DNA of 60,000 nucleotides from Cryptomeria japonica (taxonomy: Eukaryota; Streptophyta; Pinopsida; Cupressales; Cupressaceae): the NCBI RefSeq assembly GCF_030272615.1, contig NC_081412.1, positions 25,576,501 through 25,636,500 of the forward strand, in the 5' to 3' direction. The notes under the pieces were generated by a model, which saw only the letters and a program-made list of their open reading frames with translations, did no database searches and was not told the origin of the DNA. Shown here piece by piece: positions 1 to 11,202 of the stretch. The stretch's first letter is position 1, and every line of letters begins with the position of its first letter. A program made the position numbers and the translations under genes.

Positions 1-1
1 C

Positions 2-397
2 ACATGGACTAGTAAGAAGCAACAGGCAGTGGCTCTCTCCTCTATAGAAGCAGAGTATCGGGGAGCAGTTAAGGCATCTTGTGAGGCGGTTTGGCTTCGA
101 CGAATGCTTGCGGATATGCATGTCTCCCAGGCAGGTCCTACTCCCTTGTTCTGTGATAATCAGGGAGTGCTCAAACTCGCCAAGAATCCAGTCTTCCATG
201 AAAGAACCAAGCATGTGGAAACTCATTGTCACTATATTCAACAGTTGGTTGAAGACGGATCCATCCAGTTGCTATATGTTCCTACCTCGGAGCAGGCAGC
301 AGACATCTTCACAAAGCCCCTTGGTCCTGATAAATTTGTAAAATTCAGGGGGTCTATAGGTGTAGTTAATAGATTGAGTATTAAGGGAGGGTATTAG
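2..397 (+). CDS. Ty1/copia polyprotein, RNase H C-terminal part (partial at window edge)
   Basis: The reading frame is open from the first bases and stops at 395-397, so this is the carboxy end of a copia Pol protein that starts outside the window. Visible motifs in order are ALSSIEAEYRG, CDNQGVLKLAKNP, the HERTKHVE block and the terminal ADIFTKPL, the standard plant copia RNase H signature. RNase H removes the RNA strand of the RNA:DNA hybrid during reverse transcription in the virus-like particle. No stop or frameshift is seen in about 131 codons, so this copy may be fairly young. The stop codon lies just inside the 3' LTR, a compact arrangement usual for copia. Domain call is secure; coding capacity of the rest cannot be judged. 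Confidence 0.93.
   Translation, partial: TWTSKKQQAVALSSIEAEYRGAVKASCEAVWLRRMLADMHVSQAGPTPLFCDNQGVLKLAKNPVFHERTKHVETHCHYIQQLVEDGSIQLLYVPTSEQAADIFTKPLGPDKFVKFRGSIGVVNRLSIKGGY
383..391 (+). other. polypurine tract of the copia element
   Basis: AAGGGAGGG lies directly before the LTR start TATTAGAATATT. It would prime plus-strand DNA synthesis. The same tract and LTR start recur at 11921-11930 in element T1, so the two elements are related. Confidence 0.85.
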
Positions 398-576
398 AAT
401 ATTAAAATAATGTTAATTTTAGTATTAATGCTCAATAGTGTATATTCTATTTTAGTTAGATCGTCTACGATCTTCTCAGCAGTTTCTTATTAGAAACTTG
501 CTATTCTTGTAAATATTCATGTATTATTTATGAGCGTCTTGCTCATTCTGTTAATTAATTAATTCTTTGAAATCCA
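392..576 (+). mobile_element. copia 3' LTR
   Basis: Starts TATTAGAATATT after the polypurine tract and probably ends at the CA near 576, about 185 bp, close to the 194 and 198 bp LTRs of T1, with which it shares its start and an internal GCAGTTTCTTATTAGAAAC-like block. The 5' LTR is outside the window, so the end is estimated by comparison only. Confidence 0.7.
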
Positions 577-1041
577 TATGCTTCTGCAGTTGTTTTAATG
601 GCAATAAAATGAATTCAATCCCATGAAATTAACACAAATTCAACCTCAATCAAATGTCAAAAGTCCCTTTTCAGAATTGGAAATGGATACTTAAGTCAGG
701 AAATTATCCTTGATCAGGCTTGATCTGTATTTCTCCTCCTCAAATTAGCTCAGGTTTGCCTCTGACTTAGATTAGGCACCAGAAATCATGTCTGATTTTA
801 AATTCTATCCAAGATGGTGAAGCCAGATAAAATTTGCACAAACTAAGGCAATTTTTTCTTCCAATTATGACTGGAAATGACTGTCTAGGGGCTGATCTTG
901 ATAGTCCATCAGGTCTACTGAAGTTCACTCATATCAGGCAGGAATTCGCACTGAATCAGACCTAAAAAATGATGATCAAACCCTACAAAATCACATTGCA
1001 AGAGGCCCTGACAGGTTCACCCAATATCCAATTGCAAAGTC
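577..1041. other. no recognisable feature
   Basis: AT-rich unique-looking DNA between the copia LTR and the next solo LTR. No long open frame, repeat or RNA gene was recognised. Confidence 0.6.
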
Positions 1042-1202
1042 TGTAATGCCCCCTTGTTGAAATAGGATTTATTAATAAGTAATAATAATAAATTAAAATA
1101 TGGTAGAATAAAAATAAAAATTAATATAATTAAAATGTAGTTAAGTTTAATGAATGGTCAAAAGGCATTAAATGAAAAGTTGTGACTCCCTCAAACATGA
1201 GA

Positions 1203-1209
1203 TATAAAA
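1203..1209 (+). promoter_or_regulatory. TATA box in solo LTR
   Basis: TATAAAA within GATATAAAAGGG, about 160 bp after the LTR start, in the position expected for an LTR promoter. Sequence-level call only. Confidence 0.4.
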
Positions 1210-1688
1210 GGGAGAGAAGAGAACTTCATTTGGAATAAAAAAGGAAGGGAGCAAAGGAATTAAAGAAGCATTAATGGGAAGAAGATAAGGAAGTGACTCT
1301 TTCAAATGGGCAGCAATGATGGAAGGTTGTGACTCTTTCGGAGGGTGGTAATTGTGAAAGGTTGTGACCATCAAGAGGAGGTGTGACTCTCCCTCACATT
1401 GAAGGATATAAAAAGGAGAAGTTTCCATTTGAGAAGGAAGGATCTATGGAATAGAACAAAATATCGTAAGCATTTGAAGCAGATTTAGGAGCAGACCTAA
1501 ATCAGAATTATTAGAAATTCTGGAAGAATGATACGAACATTTATCAAAAAGATTAGAACACAAATACAAATCTGCGAACAATAATAAAGCAAACATCGAA
1601 TGAAAATAATAGTAAACATTAAATCAATAACTAGAGAATCAGACCTGATGGAATAGAAAGGATTCTCATACACACATATATATCTGAG

Positions 1689-2570
1689 CTAAGTTACAAG
1701 GTTCAAGTTCGAGGTCGTGCTCGGCAACAATGAAATTTGGATGAAGTTCGGCCAAGGGGAAAATTTCGAAAAAAAAAATTCTCATTAAATTTGCTTTATA
1801 TAAATTTGATTTTTTCAAATATAAGTAATTTATTCACAAAATTATAAACATTGCTATATTTTAGTTAATAAAATTAATAATATACATAAAAATAGAAATA
1901 ATATATTACACAAATGATGATATAAAAATATATAGAAAGATAATGTAAAGAAATAATATTAGAATTATACAAATATTATATTTTTTTACATTATAGATAT
2001 GTAATTATATTTATATATAACTATATTAATAAAATATAAATATAACACACACACACACACATATATGTTACATAAAAAATAATATTAAAAATGTAGGAAA
2101 CCATATTAAAAATTAATAAAAACATAATAACATAAATGATATTAAAAACATATTAAAAAAATAAACCGAGGGGTCGAATGTTATCGTATTGGTCTCTTGG
2201 AAGCAGTTGTTAATCTTGAAGCTGTGCAAACCCAACGATGTTGCAGAAGAAACGACCTTAACAAGAGCCTAAGGATCCCGCCTCCACTCGGATTTGATAA
2301 GCCCCTCGTGGCAGAATGCTTGATGCAAGTGAATGCATCCACGATTGGGGCTAGACCCTTGCGCTGACTAATATAATGGAGCCCTCGAACCGTAGACAAA
2401 ACAACCCACACGAGATAAAATGCAGAAAAGAGGCCAATTTTTTTTTTAAATATATTTTAAAAACCACTATGCACGAATATCTGACGAATTTCAACGAATT
2501 TTTGGTAATCCTTTGAGGTTCGTCGAATTTCGAACTTCATGGCCAAAATTCGGCGAACCCTGTGACTTAG
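1689..2570. mobile_element. hAT-like non-autonomous element X1
   Basis: The two ends are inverted: CTAAGTTACAAGGTTC at the left and CTAAGTCACAGGGTTC read inward from the right (14 of 16). Flanks TATCTGAG (1681-1688) and TATTTGTG (2571-2578) match at 6 of 8, the TSD length of hAT transposons. Subterminal GTTCG and CGAA motifs are enriched. At 882 bp it is nearly the size of X2 (54825-55712), which has the same ends. The 76-codon minus-strand frame at 2181-2411 resembles no transposase I know, so the element looks non-autonomous. Confidence 0.68.
2045..2061 (+). repeat. (AC)n microsatellite
   Basis: Short uninterrupted AC run within the AT-rich middle of X1. Confidence 0.9.
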
Positions 2571-2749
2571 TATTTGTGTATAGGCAGTAGATCAAATTGA
2601 TATAAACAACAGAACTATGCATTTAAAGAGGGAAACAACATTGAACAAATCTGTCCAAATTGCCACAGCAGACTGAAAATACATAACCTGCAATAATTCT
2701 ACAAGTATATTGGGCAAGTTTTAGTGTCCTCCCAAAAGGGGACATCACA

Positions 2750-2881
2750 AATTCGCTCCATTAGGCAGATGAAAATTGCTCCCGAAGCATGGAAAATCAT
2801 TTGAAATCTGCCAATGAGGTCTGCGTTGCTTAATAAATTTGTTTGATTTGCATTTGATTTGATCAAATCGTTCGTTGAGTC
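2750..2881. other. spacer, no feature seen
   Basis: Short stretch between the solo LTR and the next LTR start. Nothing recognised. Confidence 0.5.
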
Positions 2882-4007
2882 TGTAATGTCCCTTTTTAAG
2901 TTCGTTCCTATTCCTGAGTGATTAGCCTATCATTCTGACCCTCGTAGGCTTATAATTGTGGATAGAGGGTCTTCTGACGCAAGGGCTTGGTTATTGGGGA
3001 TTCTGGTCTTCTCCAGAATTTAGTATGCATTGGTTTGACTTTCGTTTGGTGTCATTTGGACCTCATTTGCTATACATTTGCCATACTTACTATTTATAGT
3101 AAGCCATAAGCTCATAGAGAGGGGACGTTTCTATTTTTAGAAAGTGCATTTGGTCACATGGGGAAAAGCAGGATGAACTTCCGTTTCAGACGACGTGTCA
3201 TGATCCCACATTTTTGTAATAAAACATTTCCATTTTTCAATACTATTGTAACTTAATTAATGATAACTCCTTATTTTTTTTAATATATCTATTGATCAAA
3301 TTTTTAATTAATTAATGTTAAATATTAAATGAGCTTTATCATAATATATTAACACATAATTTAATATAACAATCATACAACGCAAACAAAAATAAATTAT
3401 CATATTAATATAACATTATAATTATCATATAATATATAATTAGACAAACATAAACTACGATATTAAATTTCAATCCCCCCCAAGAAATACTTTATAAAGT
3501 ATTATGAAAATAATCTCCTAAAGCACCATACGATATAAATGAAATTCTATCGCACATAATCTAAAAGCAATTACATTAACAAGTTTGTGATTAAAAAACT
3601 TACACTAAAGAAGGGACGCATCATAGAATGGCGGCATCTATTAACAAGGGCGTCCACGAGGGTAGCGTCTGGAACAGGGAGCAGTCACCACCGCTCACCA
3701 AGCAGTCACGTCCCGTGGAGGTATCCACTCCAAGCGCCTCCCCCCACGGGTATAAGGATGCGAGCTGAAAGGGAGGAAGGGCACGGAGAGACGGACGAGG
3801 AGTTAGCGCAGGATAACAACGAAAGGACCAGGTAAGAACTATGGCCCGCTAAATATTCATTTTGCAGTAGAAGTTAATAAATAAAAGGAAACTCAGGCAG
3901 AAAAGATAGGAAGTTAAATGCTAAACAAATGTATATAGTTTCATTAATTTAGTATATAGTATATGAATGGTATACAAATGTTAGAGGCTAATATAATAAA
4001 GATCAAA

Positions 4008-4045
<38 letters not shown>

Positions 4046-4555
4046 TTGTGCAATGTGAATAAATTCTCATGGAATAAACAAGTTAATAAATAATTTAATA
4101 AATAAATTGATTAATAAACTACAACTCCTATTTAAGGAATAAACAACATTATGCAATTAAGGACTAATTGGTATGATATGCGTTACTACCGAGATTATGA
4201 ATAAAGCAATTGCGTATCCAAACCTAGTGGGGTAGATGAGGAATTAGGCAACAGGGATAGCAGGAACTAGGCCTTTGCCAGGTAGGCCACCCACTGCAGT
4301 TGACAAAGGGCTTCTGACAGTAGGGCCAAGGGGGAGTGTACCGCCCTTGGGCTTGATAAGCGCTACGGGCATCCTATGGTAGCTAATCCTCTCCATCTCC
4401 TTAGGAATTAAATATGGGAATTGACTTATTGGTAATAAGTGACTTAAAAATGAATTTGGCTAATTACACTATAAATAAATTATTCATACTCAAAATAAAT
4501 TGTTGAAATCCACTGTTTATATGTCTCTTTAGATTGCGGAGTTGGGGACATTACA
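2882..4555 (+). mobile_element. candidate 5' LTR of truncated gypsy E0
   Basis: Starts TGTAATGTCCC and ends GGGGACATTACA directly before a primer-binding site, giving a possible LTR of 1674 bp. The first roughly 330 bp (through the TTTCAGACG near 3200) match, in inverted orientation, the block that ends at 8770. The last 415 bp recur at 7070-7484. Whether the front and rear parts belong to one LTR cannot be proved without an intact relative. The small frame at 3587-3835 inside it resembles nothing known and is probably chance. Confidence 0.45.
4009..4043 (+). repeat. (TA)n microsatellite
   Basis: Thirty-five bp of uninterrupted TA dinucleotides inside the E0 LTR region. Confidence 0.95.
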
Positions 4556-4604
4556 ATTGGTATCAGAGCCACGATTCTGCCATCCTGTTAAGGGTTGTTA
4601 ATGC
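4141..4604 (+). repeat. 464-bp direct repeat, copy 1 (LTR end + PBS + leader)
   Basis: Covers the last 415 bp of the LTR, the primer-binding site and the leader up to the gag ATG. The second copy is 7070-7533, the same length with about six substitutions and no indel seen. Confidence 0.93.
4558..4570 (+). other. primer-binding site, initiator-tRNA-Met type
   Basis: TGGTATCAGAGCC lies 2 bp after the LTR end. This is the usual plant tRNA-iMet complementary primer site for minus-strand DNA synthesis. It is duplicated at 7487-7499. Confidence 0.9.
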
Positions 4605-7069
4605 AAACTTATCAAAGGAGAACCAGAGGAAGTATTAACCACATGGGTGAACCATTGGAAAATGAACTTAGAACATTTATGGAAAACAATGATAGAAAAA
4701 CTCAAGCTCTAATAGAGCAAAATGAAAAAACAAGTCAGGCTTTACTACAAGCCTTACAAGATATGAATACCACCATGAATACTCTTAGGAATCATTCCAA
4801 TGGCAGGGAAGAAAACTCCAATCATTCGGAGAACACTCATAATACATCCTCTAGCTCCAGGATTCAAAAACCCAATTTCCTACCTAGAGAAGGAAATAAT
4901 AGAGAAGAAACAAATAACTCCTCATTGAATAACACAGAAGAAATGGCCGTGGCCTACGCTGGATTAGGACCAGAAGTAAGAGAGGTTGTATCTTTTAGGG
5001 AGTTTTGTGAAGCAAAGAAAAATGAGACCCCTAGGAGAAAACCATTCAGCAAGGATCTAAAACACAAAGTGAATAAACTACCAGTACCTAACTTTGATGG
5101 CTCCGGAAAAATATCAGCTCAAGCATGGATACAAAAACTAAATACATATTTAAATCTCAGCCCCATGACAGAAGACGATGCAGTCCAATTTGCCATTTTA
5201 CACCTAGAAGGTTTAGCCCATGAGTGGTGGTATCATGGCACCCTCACACAAGGTCATGATGGTATAACAACATATGACGAGTTCACTCAGAAACTCATTA
5301 AGAGATTTGAGAGGAAACACCCACAAAAAGATTTCAAAGAATTAACCCTCTTAAGACAAAGGGGAACAGTGGAAGAATACATCACAGAATTTCAAAAAAT
5401 TTCTGTAAGGGTCTCAGGAGTGGATGAGGACAGGCTCACCTATCTTTTTGTGGAGGGACTCAAAGACTCCATTAAAGGATTGATGAGAGCATTAAAACCC
5501 CCTACCCTAGACGACGCCATAGATAAAGCTTTGGGCCTAGAAGACACTTCAACTTGGGAGAAACCCTCCAAAACATTCACTAAAAATACACATACTAAAG
5601 AATGGCCTAGGAAGGGAAACACCTTTAAAGAAAGGGAAGAGCTTAAGAGAAAGAACGTATGTTACCATTGTCATGAGAAATGGGAACATGGTCACAGTTG
5701 CAAAGAAGGAAATGAAAGAGATATGCTTAAGAAAAAAAATCTATACTTTAAGTGCAAAGAAAAGTGGCAACCGGGTCACATATGTGGGAGGAAGAGCCAA
5801 GCCCACAACTTGGAAGCCTTATCTAGTGATGAAGAAGAAGAAATCAATGAACCCCCAAGCAAAAGAGAAAAAATTACCGAAGAGGTGCAAGTATCATTAG
5901 CAGCAATTTCCGTAGCCTCAAAACACCATCCCTTTAGAATCAAAAGTGCGATCAAAGGGCAGAGAGTAATTGCACTACTGGATAGCGGGGCTACCCACAA
6001 CTTTATTGATAAAAGCTTAGTTAAGAGATTGAAGCTGACAACACAAGAGTTTAAGGGTTTCCAAGTAGCCCTTGCCGATGGATCCACTTCCTCATGTAAC
6101 CAAAAAATCCTTCAATTGAGCATAACATTAGGGAAATACCCTACCAAAGAAGATTTCTATGTGGTCGAGTTAGGGGATTCAGATGTAATCCTAGGAATTC
6201 CTTTGATACATTCCTTGGGAAGATTCTATCTCGATCACCCCAAATTAGAACTATGTTTCACTCAAAATGGACAGGAAGTGTTAATCAAAGGGTTGCATGA
6301 TGGCACAACCAGGATGGTAACCTCCAAAAGAATGGAAAGGATTTTTAGACGTAGTCAGGGAGAGTGGGCTGCCCAATGCATGATACTAGACCAAAATTCA
6401 AACCAAGGGGAAGCCATTCATGTTGATATTAAACCAATTATTAGAAAACATAAAAGGGTGTTTGAAGACATCCCAAAAGGACTGCCACCCAAGAGAGGGT
6501 TTGAACACACTATTGAACTGGAAGAAGGTGCAAAACCAGTAATCTCCACCCCTTATCGCCATCCAAGGGGCTATAAGGAAGAAATTGAGAAAGCTATCAA
6601 AGAGCTTCTAGAAATGGGACACATTCAACCTAGCTCCAGTCCTTTCGCCTCCTCCGTTGTACTGGTTAAAAAGAAGGATGGGACCATGCGGATGTGCATT
6701 GATTATAGAGCACTCAATAAGAAGACTATAAAAAACCGATACCCCATCCCTAGGGTGGACGAACTTATAGATGAATTACATGGAGCAATATACTTTTCAA
6801 AAATAGATTTGAGATCGGGATACCATCAGATAAGATTGAGGAAGGAAGATGTTCCCAAAACAGCTTTCCGATGCCACTATGGTCACTTTGAGTTTTTGGT
6901 CCTTCCATTTGGCCTTACAAATGCCCCTGCCACCTTCCAGTCATGCATGAACCACATCTTCAGGGGATAGTTAAGGAAGTTCTTGTGAGTATTTTTTGAT
7001 GACATATTGATTTACAGCAAAACTTGGGAAGCACACTTAAGACATATAGATGAAATATTGGGCCTACTT
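4601..7069 (+). pseudogene. Ty3/gypsy (chromovirus-like) gag-pol, truncated in reverse transcriptase (E0)
   Basis: The open frame runs 4601-6970 (789 codons from the ATG; an upstream TTG adds two). Domains in order: N-terminal coiled region, retrotransposon Gag domain from about residue 176 ([12 protein letters not shown]), CCHC-like knuckle near 354 ([14 protein letters not shown]), a second knuckle near 382 whose first Cys is Tyr ([14 protein letters not shown]), aspartic protease [10 protein letters not shown] near 460, and reverse transcriptase from about 672 to [19 protein letters not shown] at 6968 and a TGA nine codons' space later interrupt the frame; the catalytic FFDDILIYS is still readable at 6989-7020. 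The frame then runs into a repeated LTR piece at 7070, so RNase H and integrase are absent. Gag and protease could be intact; replication alone is not possible. Confidence 0.92.
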
Positions 7070-7533
7070 AAACAACATTATGCAATTAAGGACTAATTGG
7101 TATGATATGCGTTACTACCAAGATTATGAATAAAGCAATTGCATATCCAAACCTAGTGGGGTAGATGAGGAATTAGGCAACAGGGATAGCAGGAACTAGG
7201 CCTCTGCCAGGTAGGCCACCCACTGCAGTTGACAAAGGGCTTCTGACAGTAGGGCCAAGGGGGAGTGTACCGCCCTTGGGCCTGATAAGCGCTACGGGCA
7301 TCCTATGGTAGCTAATCCTCTCAATCTCCTTAGGAATTAAATATGGGAATTGACTTATTGGTAATAAGTGACTTAAAAATGAATTTGGCTAATTACACTA
7401 TAAATAAATTATTCATACTCAAAATAAATTGTTGAAATCCACTGTTTATATGTCTCTTTAGATTGCGGAGTTGGGGACATTACAATTGGTATCAGAGCCA
7501 CGATTTTGCCATCCTGTTAAGGGTTGTTAATGC
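7070..7533 (+). repeat. 464-bp direct repeat, copy 2, fused to broken RT
   Basis: LTR end (to 7484), PBS and leader, ending exactly at the position of the gag ATGC. The left joint falls at TAAACAACATTAT, which in the LTR copy reads the same and in the RT frame encodes LKQHY, so the junction shows about 13 bp of microhomology. To the right the sequence becomes unrelated. Confidence 0.9.
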
Positions 7534-8770
7534 GCTACTGAATAATCTAAGATTGCTATGGGAAATGACAGCTGCAAAACATATTCTCGCTATTCATTGA
7601 AATATGAAACTTTACATTAACAAGCATACCCGGATGAAGAGATTAACAGCTGCTGATTTTATTTTCTGCTAAAAAGAAACCCCTAATGCAGATCGATCCT
7701 TCTTTATTGTGCAGTTTCGAAGGATTAAACTCCCAAAAGGGTACGGCTATCTTCTCCAATGCTGGCCGATTCTTCTTAACCCAAAAACAATATTTTTATG
7801 ACTCCTCAATCAAGTCGAACCAAAATTCAGTGCAAAAGGGTATGGCTGTATTGCTTGCTTATATACAACCTGCTGTGGATGGTAATATTGTGAATTTTTT
7901 AATGGTCAAAATCTGCTCTTCAATCTGCTCATGAAACTCCTTAAGTTCACCTCCAAATTTTTGTCCAATAAGCACAATCTTGGCCTTTGTGTGAAGCCAA
8001 CTGATTAGCAATCCTCAGCTGAATATTACACAACCTCAGATAGCTGCTGTAGTGAAGTAGCTACGCTCCCCAATGCCCAATAGTTCTGAAATTTGCAGAA
8101 AGCCTTGGTCTCTTCAAACCCTAATGCTCTCCAGTAAACAAGTTTTAAGAAAAAATCACATAATGAGTTCGATTTCTCTTGCAAAGCCTTATATCTCCTC
8201 ATGAAGTTCGATTTCCTCTAAAAAGCTTTTCTAAATAACATTTAAAATGTTATTACATTTAAACTTAGGAAATTGTTTTAATTTCTAATTAATATTGGAC
8301 CCCATAATTAATTGTAATAATGGCCCCCTTTCGATGATGACTTGACCCTCAACTTTAGGTGAAATTATAAATTTAAATTATAACTTTATAATAAGCCATT
8401 TAATGATTTAATATTAATTTGGCCACTAAAATATTAATAACTCCCAAAATACTTATTATTTAGCCATACCGTCTGAAATGGGAGTCAACATTGCTAATCA
8501 CCATATGACTAGATGCTCTTGCTAAAAATAGAAAGGGTCCTTCTCGATCAACCTCTGACTTACTATAAATAGCAAGTATAGAAAATGAAGTCCAATCTGA
8601 GCCAAACGAAGACCAAACTGGAACATACTAAATTTTGGAGAAGACAAGAACCTCCATTAACCAAGCCTCTGACTCATAATACCTTCTATCCCCAAATTAT
8701 TAGCCTACGAGTGTCAGAATGATAGGCTAATCGTTCAAAAATAGGAACAAGCTAAAAAGGGGACATTACA
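7534..8770 (-). mobile_element. LTR sequence in reverse orientation, 5' end at 8770
   Basis: Read on the minus strand it starts TGTAATGTCCCC at 8770 and its first 330 bp match the plus-strand LTR start at 2882 with many substitutions. A TATATAAG promoter-like motif lies further in (about 7860). The right flank CAGTC (8771-8775) and the flank before 2882, GAGTC, match at 4 of 5. The inner boundary at 7534 is where the 464-bp repeat ends and may be a breakpoint rather than a true LTR end. Confidence 0.55.
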
Positions 8771-9125
8771 CAGTCTCTCCTTTATACGCGCTTACAAACA
8801 ACTCACTTTAGATAAGGGGTCGGCCAAGGGTTTATTACTCTTTTATTTCCCCTCAAAAACATCTAATTGTAATCAGGTTGGCTAGATCTAATTTAGCTTT
8901 TTTAAATGACAAATCCCCACCTCTTGGTCAAGTTGGCCCTCTTTGTTTTCACCATTAAAAGGATATATAACTAGGGCTGAGCGCACTTCATTTAACACAT
9001 TTCCCATTGCATTTAATATTAATTGCTCTGCTTCTGATCTTGGTGGAATTTACATCAATTCAACATTTTTCATCAGCGAACTTTCATTCAATTTAACATT
9101 CTACGTTTTTTCCACACTCTTATGA
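8771..9125. other. no recognisable feature
   Basis: AT-rich non-coding DNA; a 60-codon frame at 8943-9125 has no recognisable content. Confidence 0.5.
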
Positions 9126-10163
9126 GGTTGGACTTTGTAAGATTTCCACATCTTCAGATCGGAGTTTGTTGATGTTCAGCATTAATACTAATCAGACTTT
9201 GCTCATGTTTTGCATTAATGTTGATTCTTCATGTTAGAGTTTTTTTGAGTTCAACAATCTTCATGATTGGAGTTTGCATAAGTTTTGCATTCCTTCACTT
9301 GGGAATGTCGGAGTTTGAAAGAGTTTTGCACTTTGCAAGGTCGGACTTTTATAGAGTTTTGCATTGTGTCAAGGTCAGGCTTTGTGAGGATTCAACATTT
9401 TATTGTCTTGCACATGGCAGATTTTGCTTAAGTTTAACATTTTGAGTCACCCACAAAGGTTTTGCATTATTGACTTGATTGGAGTTTGAAACAAGTTTGC
9501 AATTGGAGTTCAGAGTTTTACCAAAATTTGCAATTTCGGATTTTGCAAAACATTATGCCTAATCGGGGTTTGAAGGATTTTACATTCTCCTCTTGATTGG
9601 ACTTTGATTACGTTTTGCACTTCTGAATTGGAGTTTCAATTAGTTTTATACTTGTTCAAGACGATGTCAGAGTTTGCTCAGGTTTTGCATTCTCCCTTGC
9701 TGATCAGAGTTTGTGAAAGATTTGCAATCTCTAAGTGAGGGTGGACTTTATGCAAGTTCTACATTCTCCACTCCAAGGTAGCGGACTTCATCCAAGCTTC
9801 ACACTCTTTCACAAATGAAAGGCAAAGTTTTGACAAATTGTGCACAATTCCTAATTGGAGTTTTGGGAAGTTTTGCAATCCTTCACAAGGCTGGCAAACT
9901 TTGTTAGAGTTTTATAATTTGTTGCTTGAGTGGCAAACTTTGTTGAAGATCAACATTTTATAAGGTTGGACTTTAATGAGGTTTTGCGAAGTTTGTCAAG
10001 GTCGGTCCTTGTTGCACTTTTACATTTCTAGTATGCCTCAAGGTGGACTTAGGATCAAATATGCACTTTGTGATTCTTCATTGGTGGAGTTTTTGAAAGT
10101 TTTGCATTGATCAACATTTACCTTAGTGCAAAAATTCTTAATTTGCTCAATCACTTAGACACA
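9126..10163 (+). repeat. degenerate minisatellite-like tract, about 33-42 bp period
   Basis: About 1 kb built from diverged units of the form GGAGTTTG...AGTTTTGCATT, with unit starts such as GGAGTTTG, GGACTTTT and AGAGTTTG spaced roughly 33-42 bp. The plus strand is strongly enriched in T and G. Open frames inside (for example 9218-9445) are by-products of the repeat. It is cut by T1 at 10164-10168 and a related tract with the opposite base bias continues at 12133. Confidence 0.75.
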
Positions 10164-10168
10164 AATGC

Positions 10169-10362
10169 TATTAGAATATTTAATTATTATTTATTTATTA
10201 TGTTAATGGTCATTAGTGTAATTTTTGCTTTATTTAGTTTTCTTTGGCTTGTATTTTTAGAAGCAGTTGTTTCTTTTTAGAAACATCACCGTTGTAATCG
10301 CCTATTTAAACGACTTTATAACTAAATAAAGTGATCCAATTGTTTATTCAATTAATTTTTCA
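10169..10362 (+). repeat. T1 5' LTR
   Basis: 194 bp, about four-fifths or more identical to the 3' LTR by eye, with shared block GAAGCAGTTGTTTC. Flanked by TSD AATGC. Confidence 0.92.
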
Positions 10363-10375
10363 TGGTATCAGAGCA
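10363..10375 (+). other. T1 primer-binding site
   Basis: TGGTATCAGAGCA immediately after the LTR, initiator-tRNA-Met type as in most copia elements. Confidence 0.9.
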
Positions 10376-11202
10376 GGTCGATGGGGTTTTTCCAGATTTG
10401 GCGAATTTTTAATGAAGAATTTGTAGGCCTTTTACCTGGAATATCTTTCTAGAATTTTTTTTAATCAATTTTTTTATAAAAAAGTTATTGGGTTTCAGTC
10501 TGAGGCAGATTTTGTAGGTTCAAAAGTTTTTTTGGTGACTTGTCGAGGGCTTGAAAAATTGTGTGCAGGGTTTTGGAGTTTTTTTTTTGGCCGCAGATTT
10601 TTTGTGGGCTTCACAGATTTATTTTGCGAGTTTTTTGGGTCGTGACTTCGGATTGTTCGCGCGATCTTCTGTATCTGTCGTTGGAAGTTTTCTAGCCCCT
10701 TTTTGTTTGTAGCTGCGATTTTCGCGGGCTCTGTTAGAAATATTTTCAGTGGCGGCCTCTGTGATTTATTTTGGTAGCGACGTGTGTTCGTGTTGATTTT
10801 GGGCGCCGAAGTCGTGTTTTGTTCGCATGCATTTTTCGATTGGGTTTACTGTATGATTTTTTTTTTGTGCCTGCGTGTCGTTTTTTTTTCTGAAGAGACG
10901 CGATTTTGGCGGGCTTCCAAAATCGCGACAATCTTCTACACCCATGTAACATTTTTCGTGGCATCGTATGTTACTTCCAGTGTCACGGTTTTTTTTTGGC
11001 ACAATTTGGATATTTTCGGCGGCAATTTTCCCAACGGTGGAGGTTATTTTTTCGTGATTTTTCGTGTTTTGGCGGTGTTTTTTATTCTTTTAGGTCTTTC
11101 ACGGGTGACGTGATTTTTTTTTTTGCCTTGCGGATTCAAATTCATTGTGCCCGTGGATTTTCAGAAGACAAGTTCACGTTTTTTTTGGCCCGGATTTTGG
11201 GT

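Larger units (their letters stand above)
1042..2749 (+). mobile_element. solo LTR of the TGTAATG/CATTACA gypsy type, interrupted by hAT-like X1
   Basis: Begins TGTAATGCCCCC and ends GGGGACATCACA, imperfect inverted ends shared with the other LTRs of this type in the window. The 5 bp on each side are AAGTC (1037-1041) and AATTC (2750-2754), a 4 of 5 match to a TSD. Without the nested insertion at 1689-2570 the LTR is about 820 bp. No primer-binding site or coding region adjoins it, so it is best read as a solo LTR left by LTR-LTR recombination. A TATA box lies about 160 bp inside. Confidence 0.6.

Noticed and set aside
3587-3835. 82-codon frame inside the E0 LTR
   Set aside because: No recognisable domain and located in an LTR; not reported as a gene.
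2882-8770. Foldback DNA transposon with 330-bp terminal inverted repeats
   Set aside because: Both arms read as the start of a gypsy LTR and the interior holds LTR, PBS and gag-pol, so two retroelement remnants are more likely; kept only as a finding.
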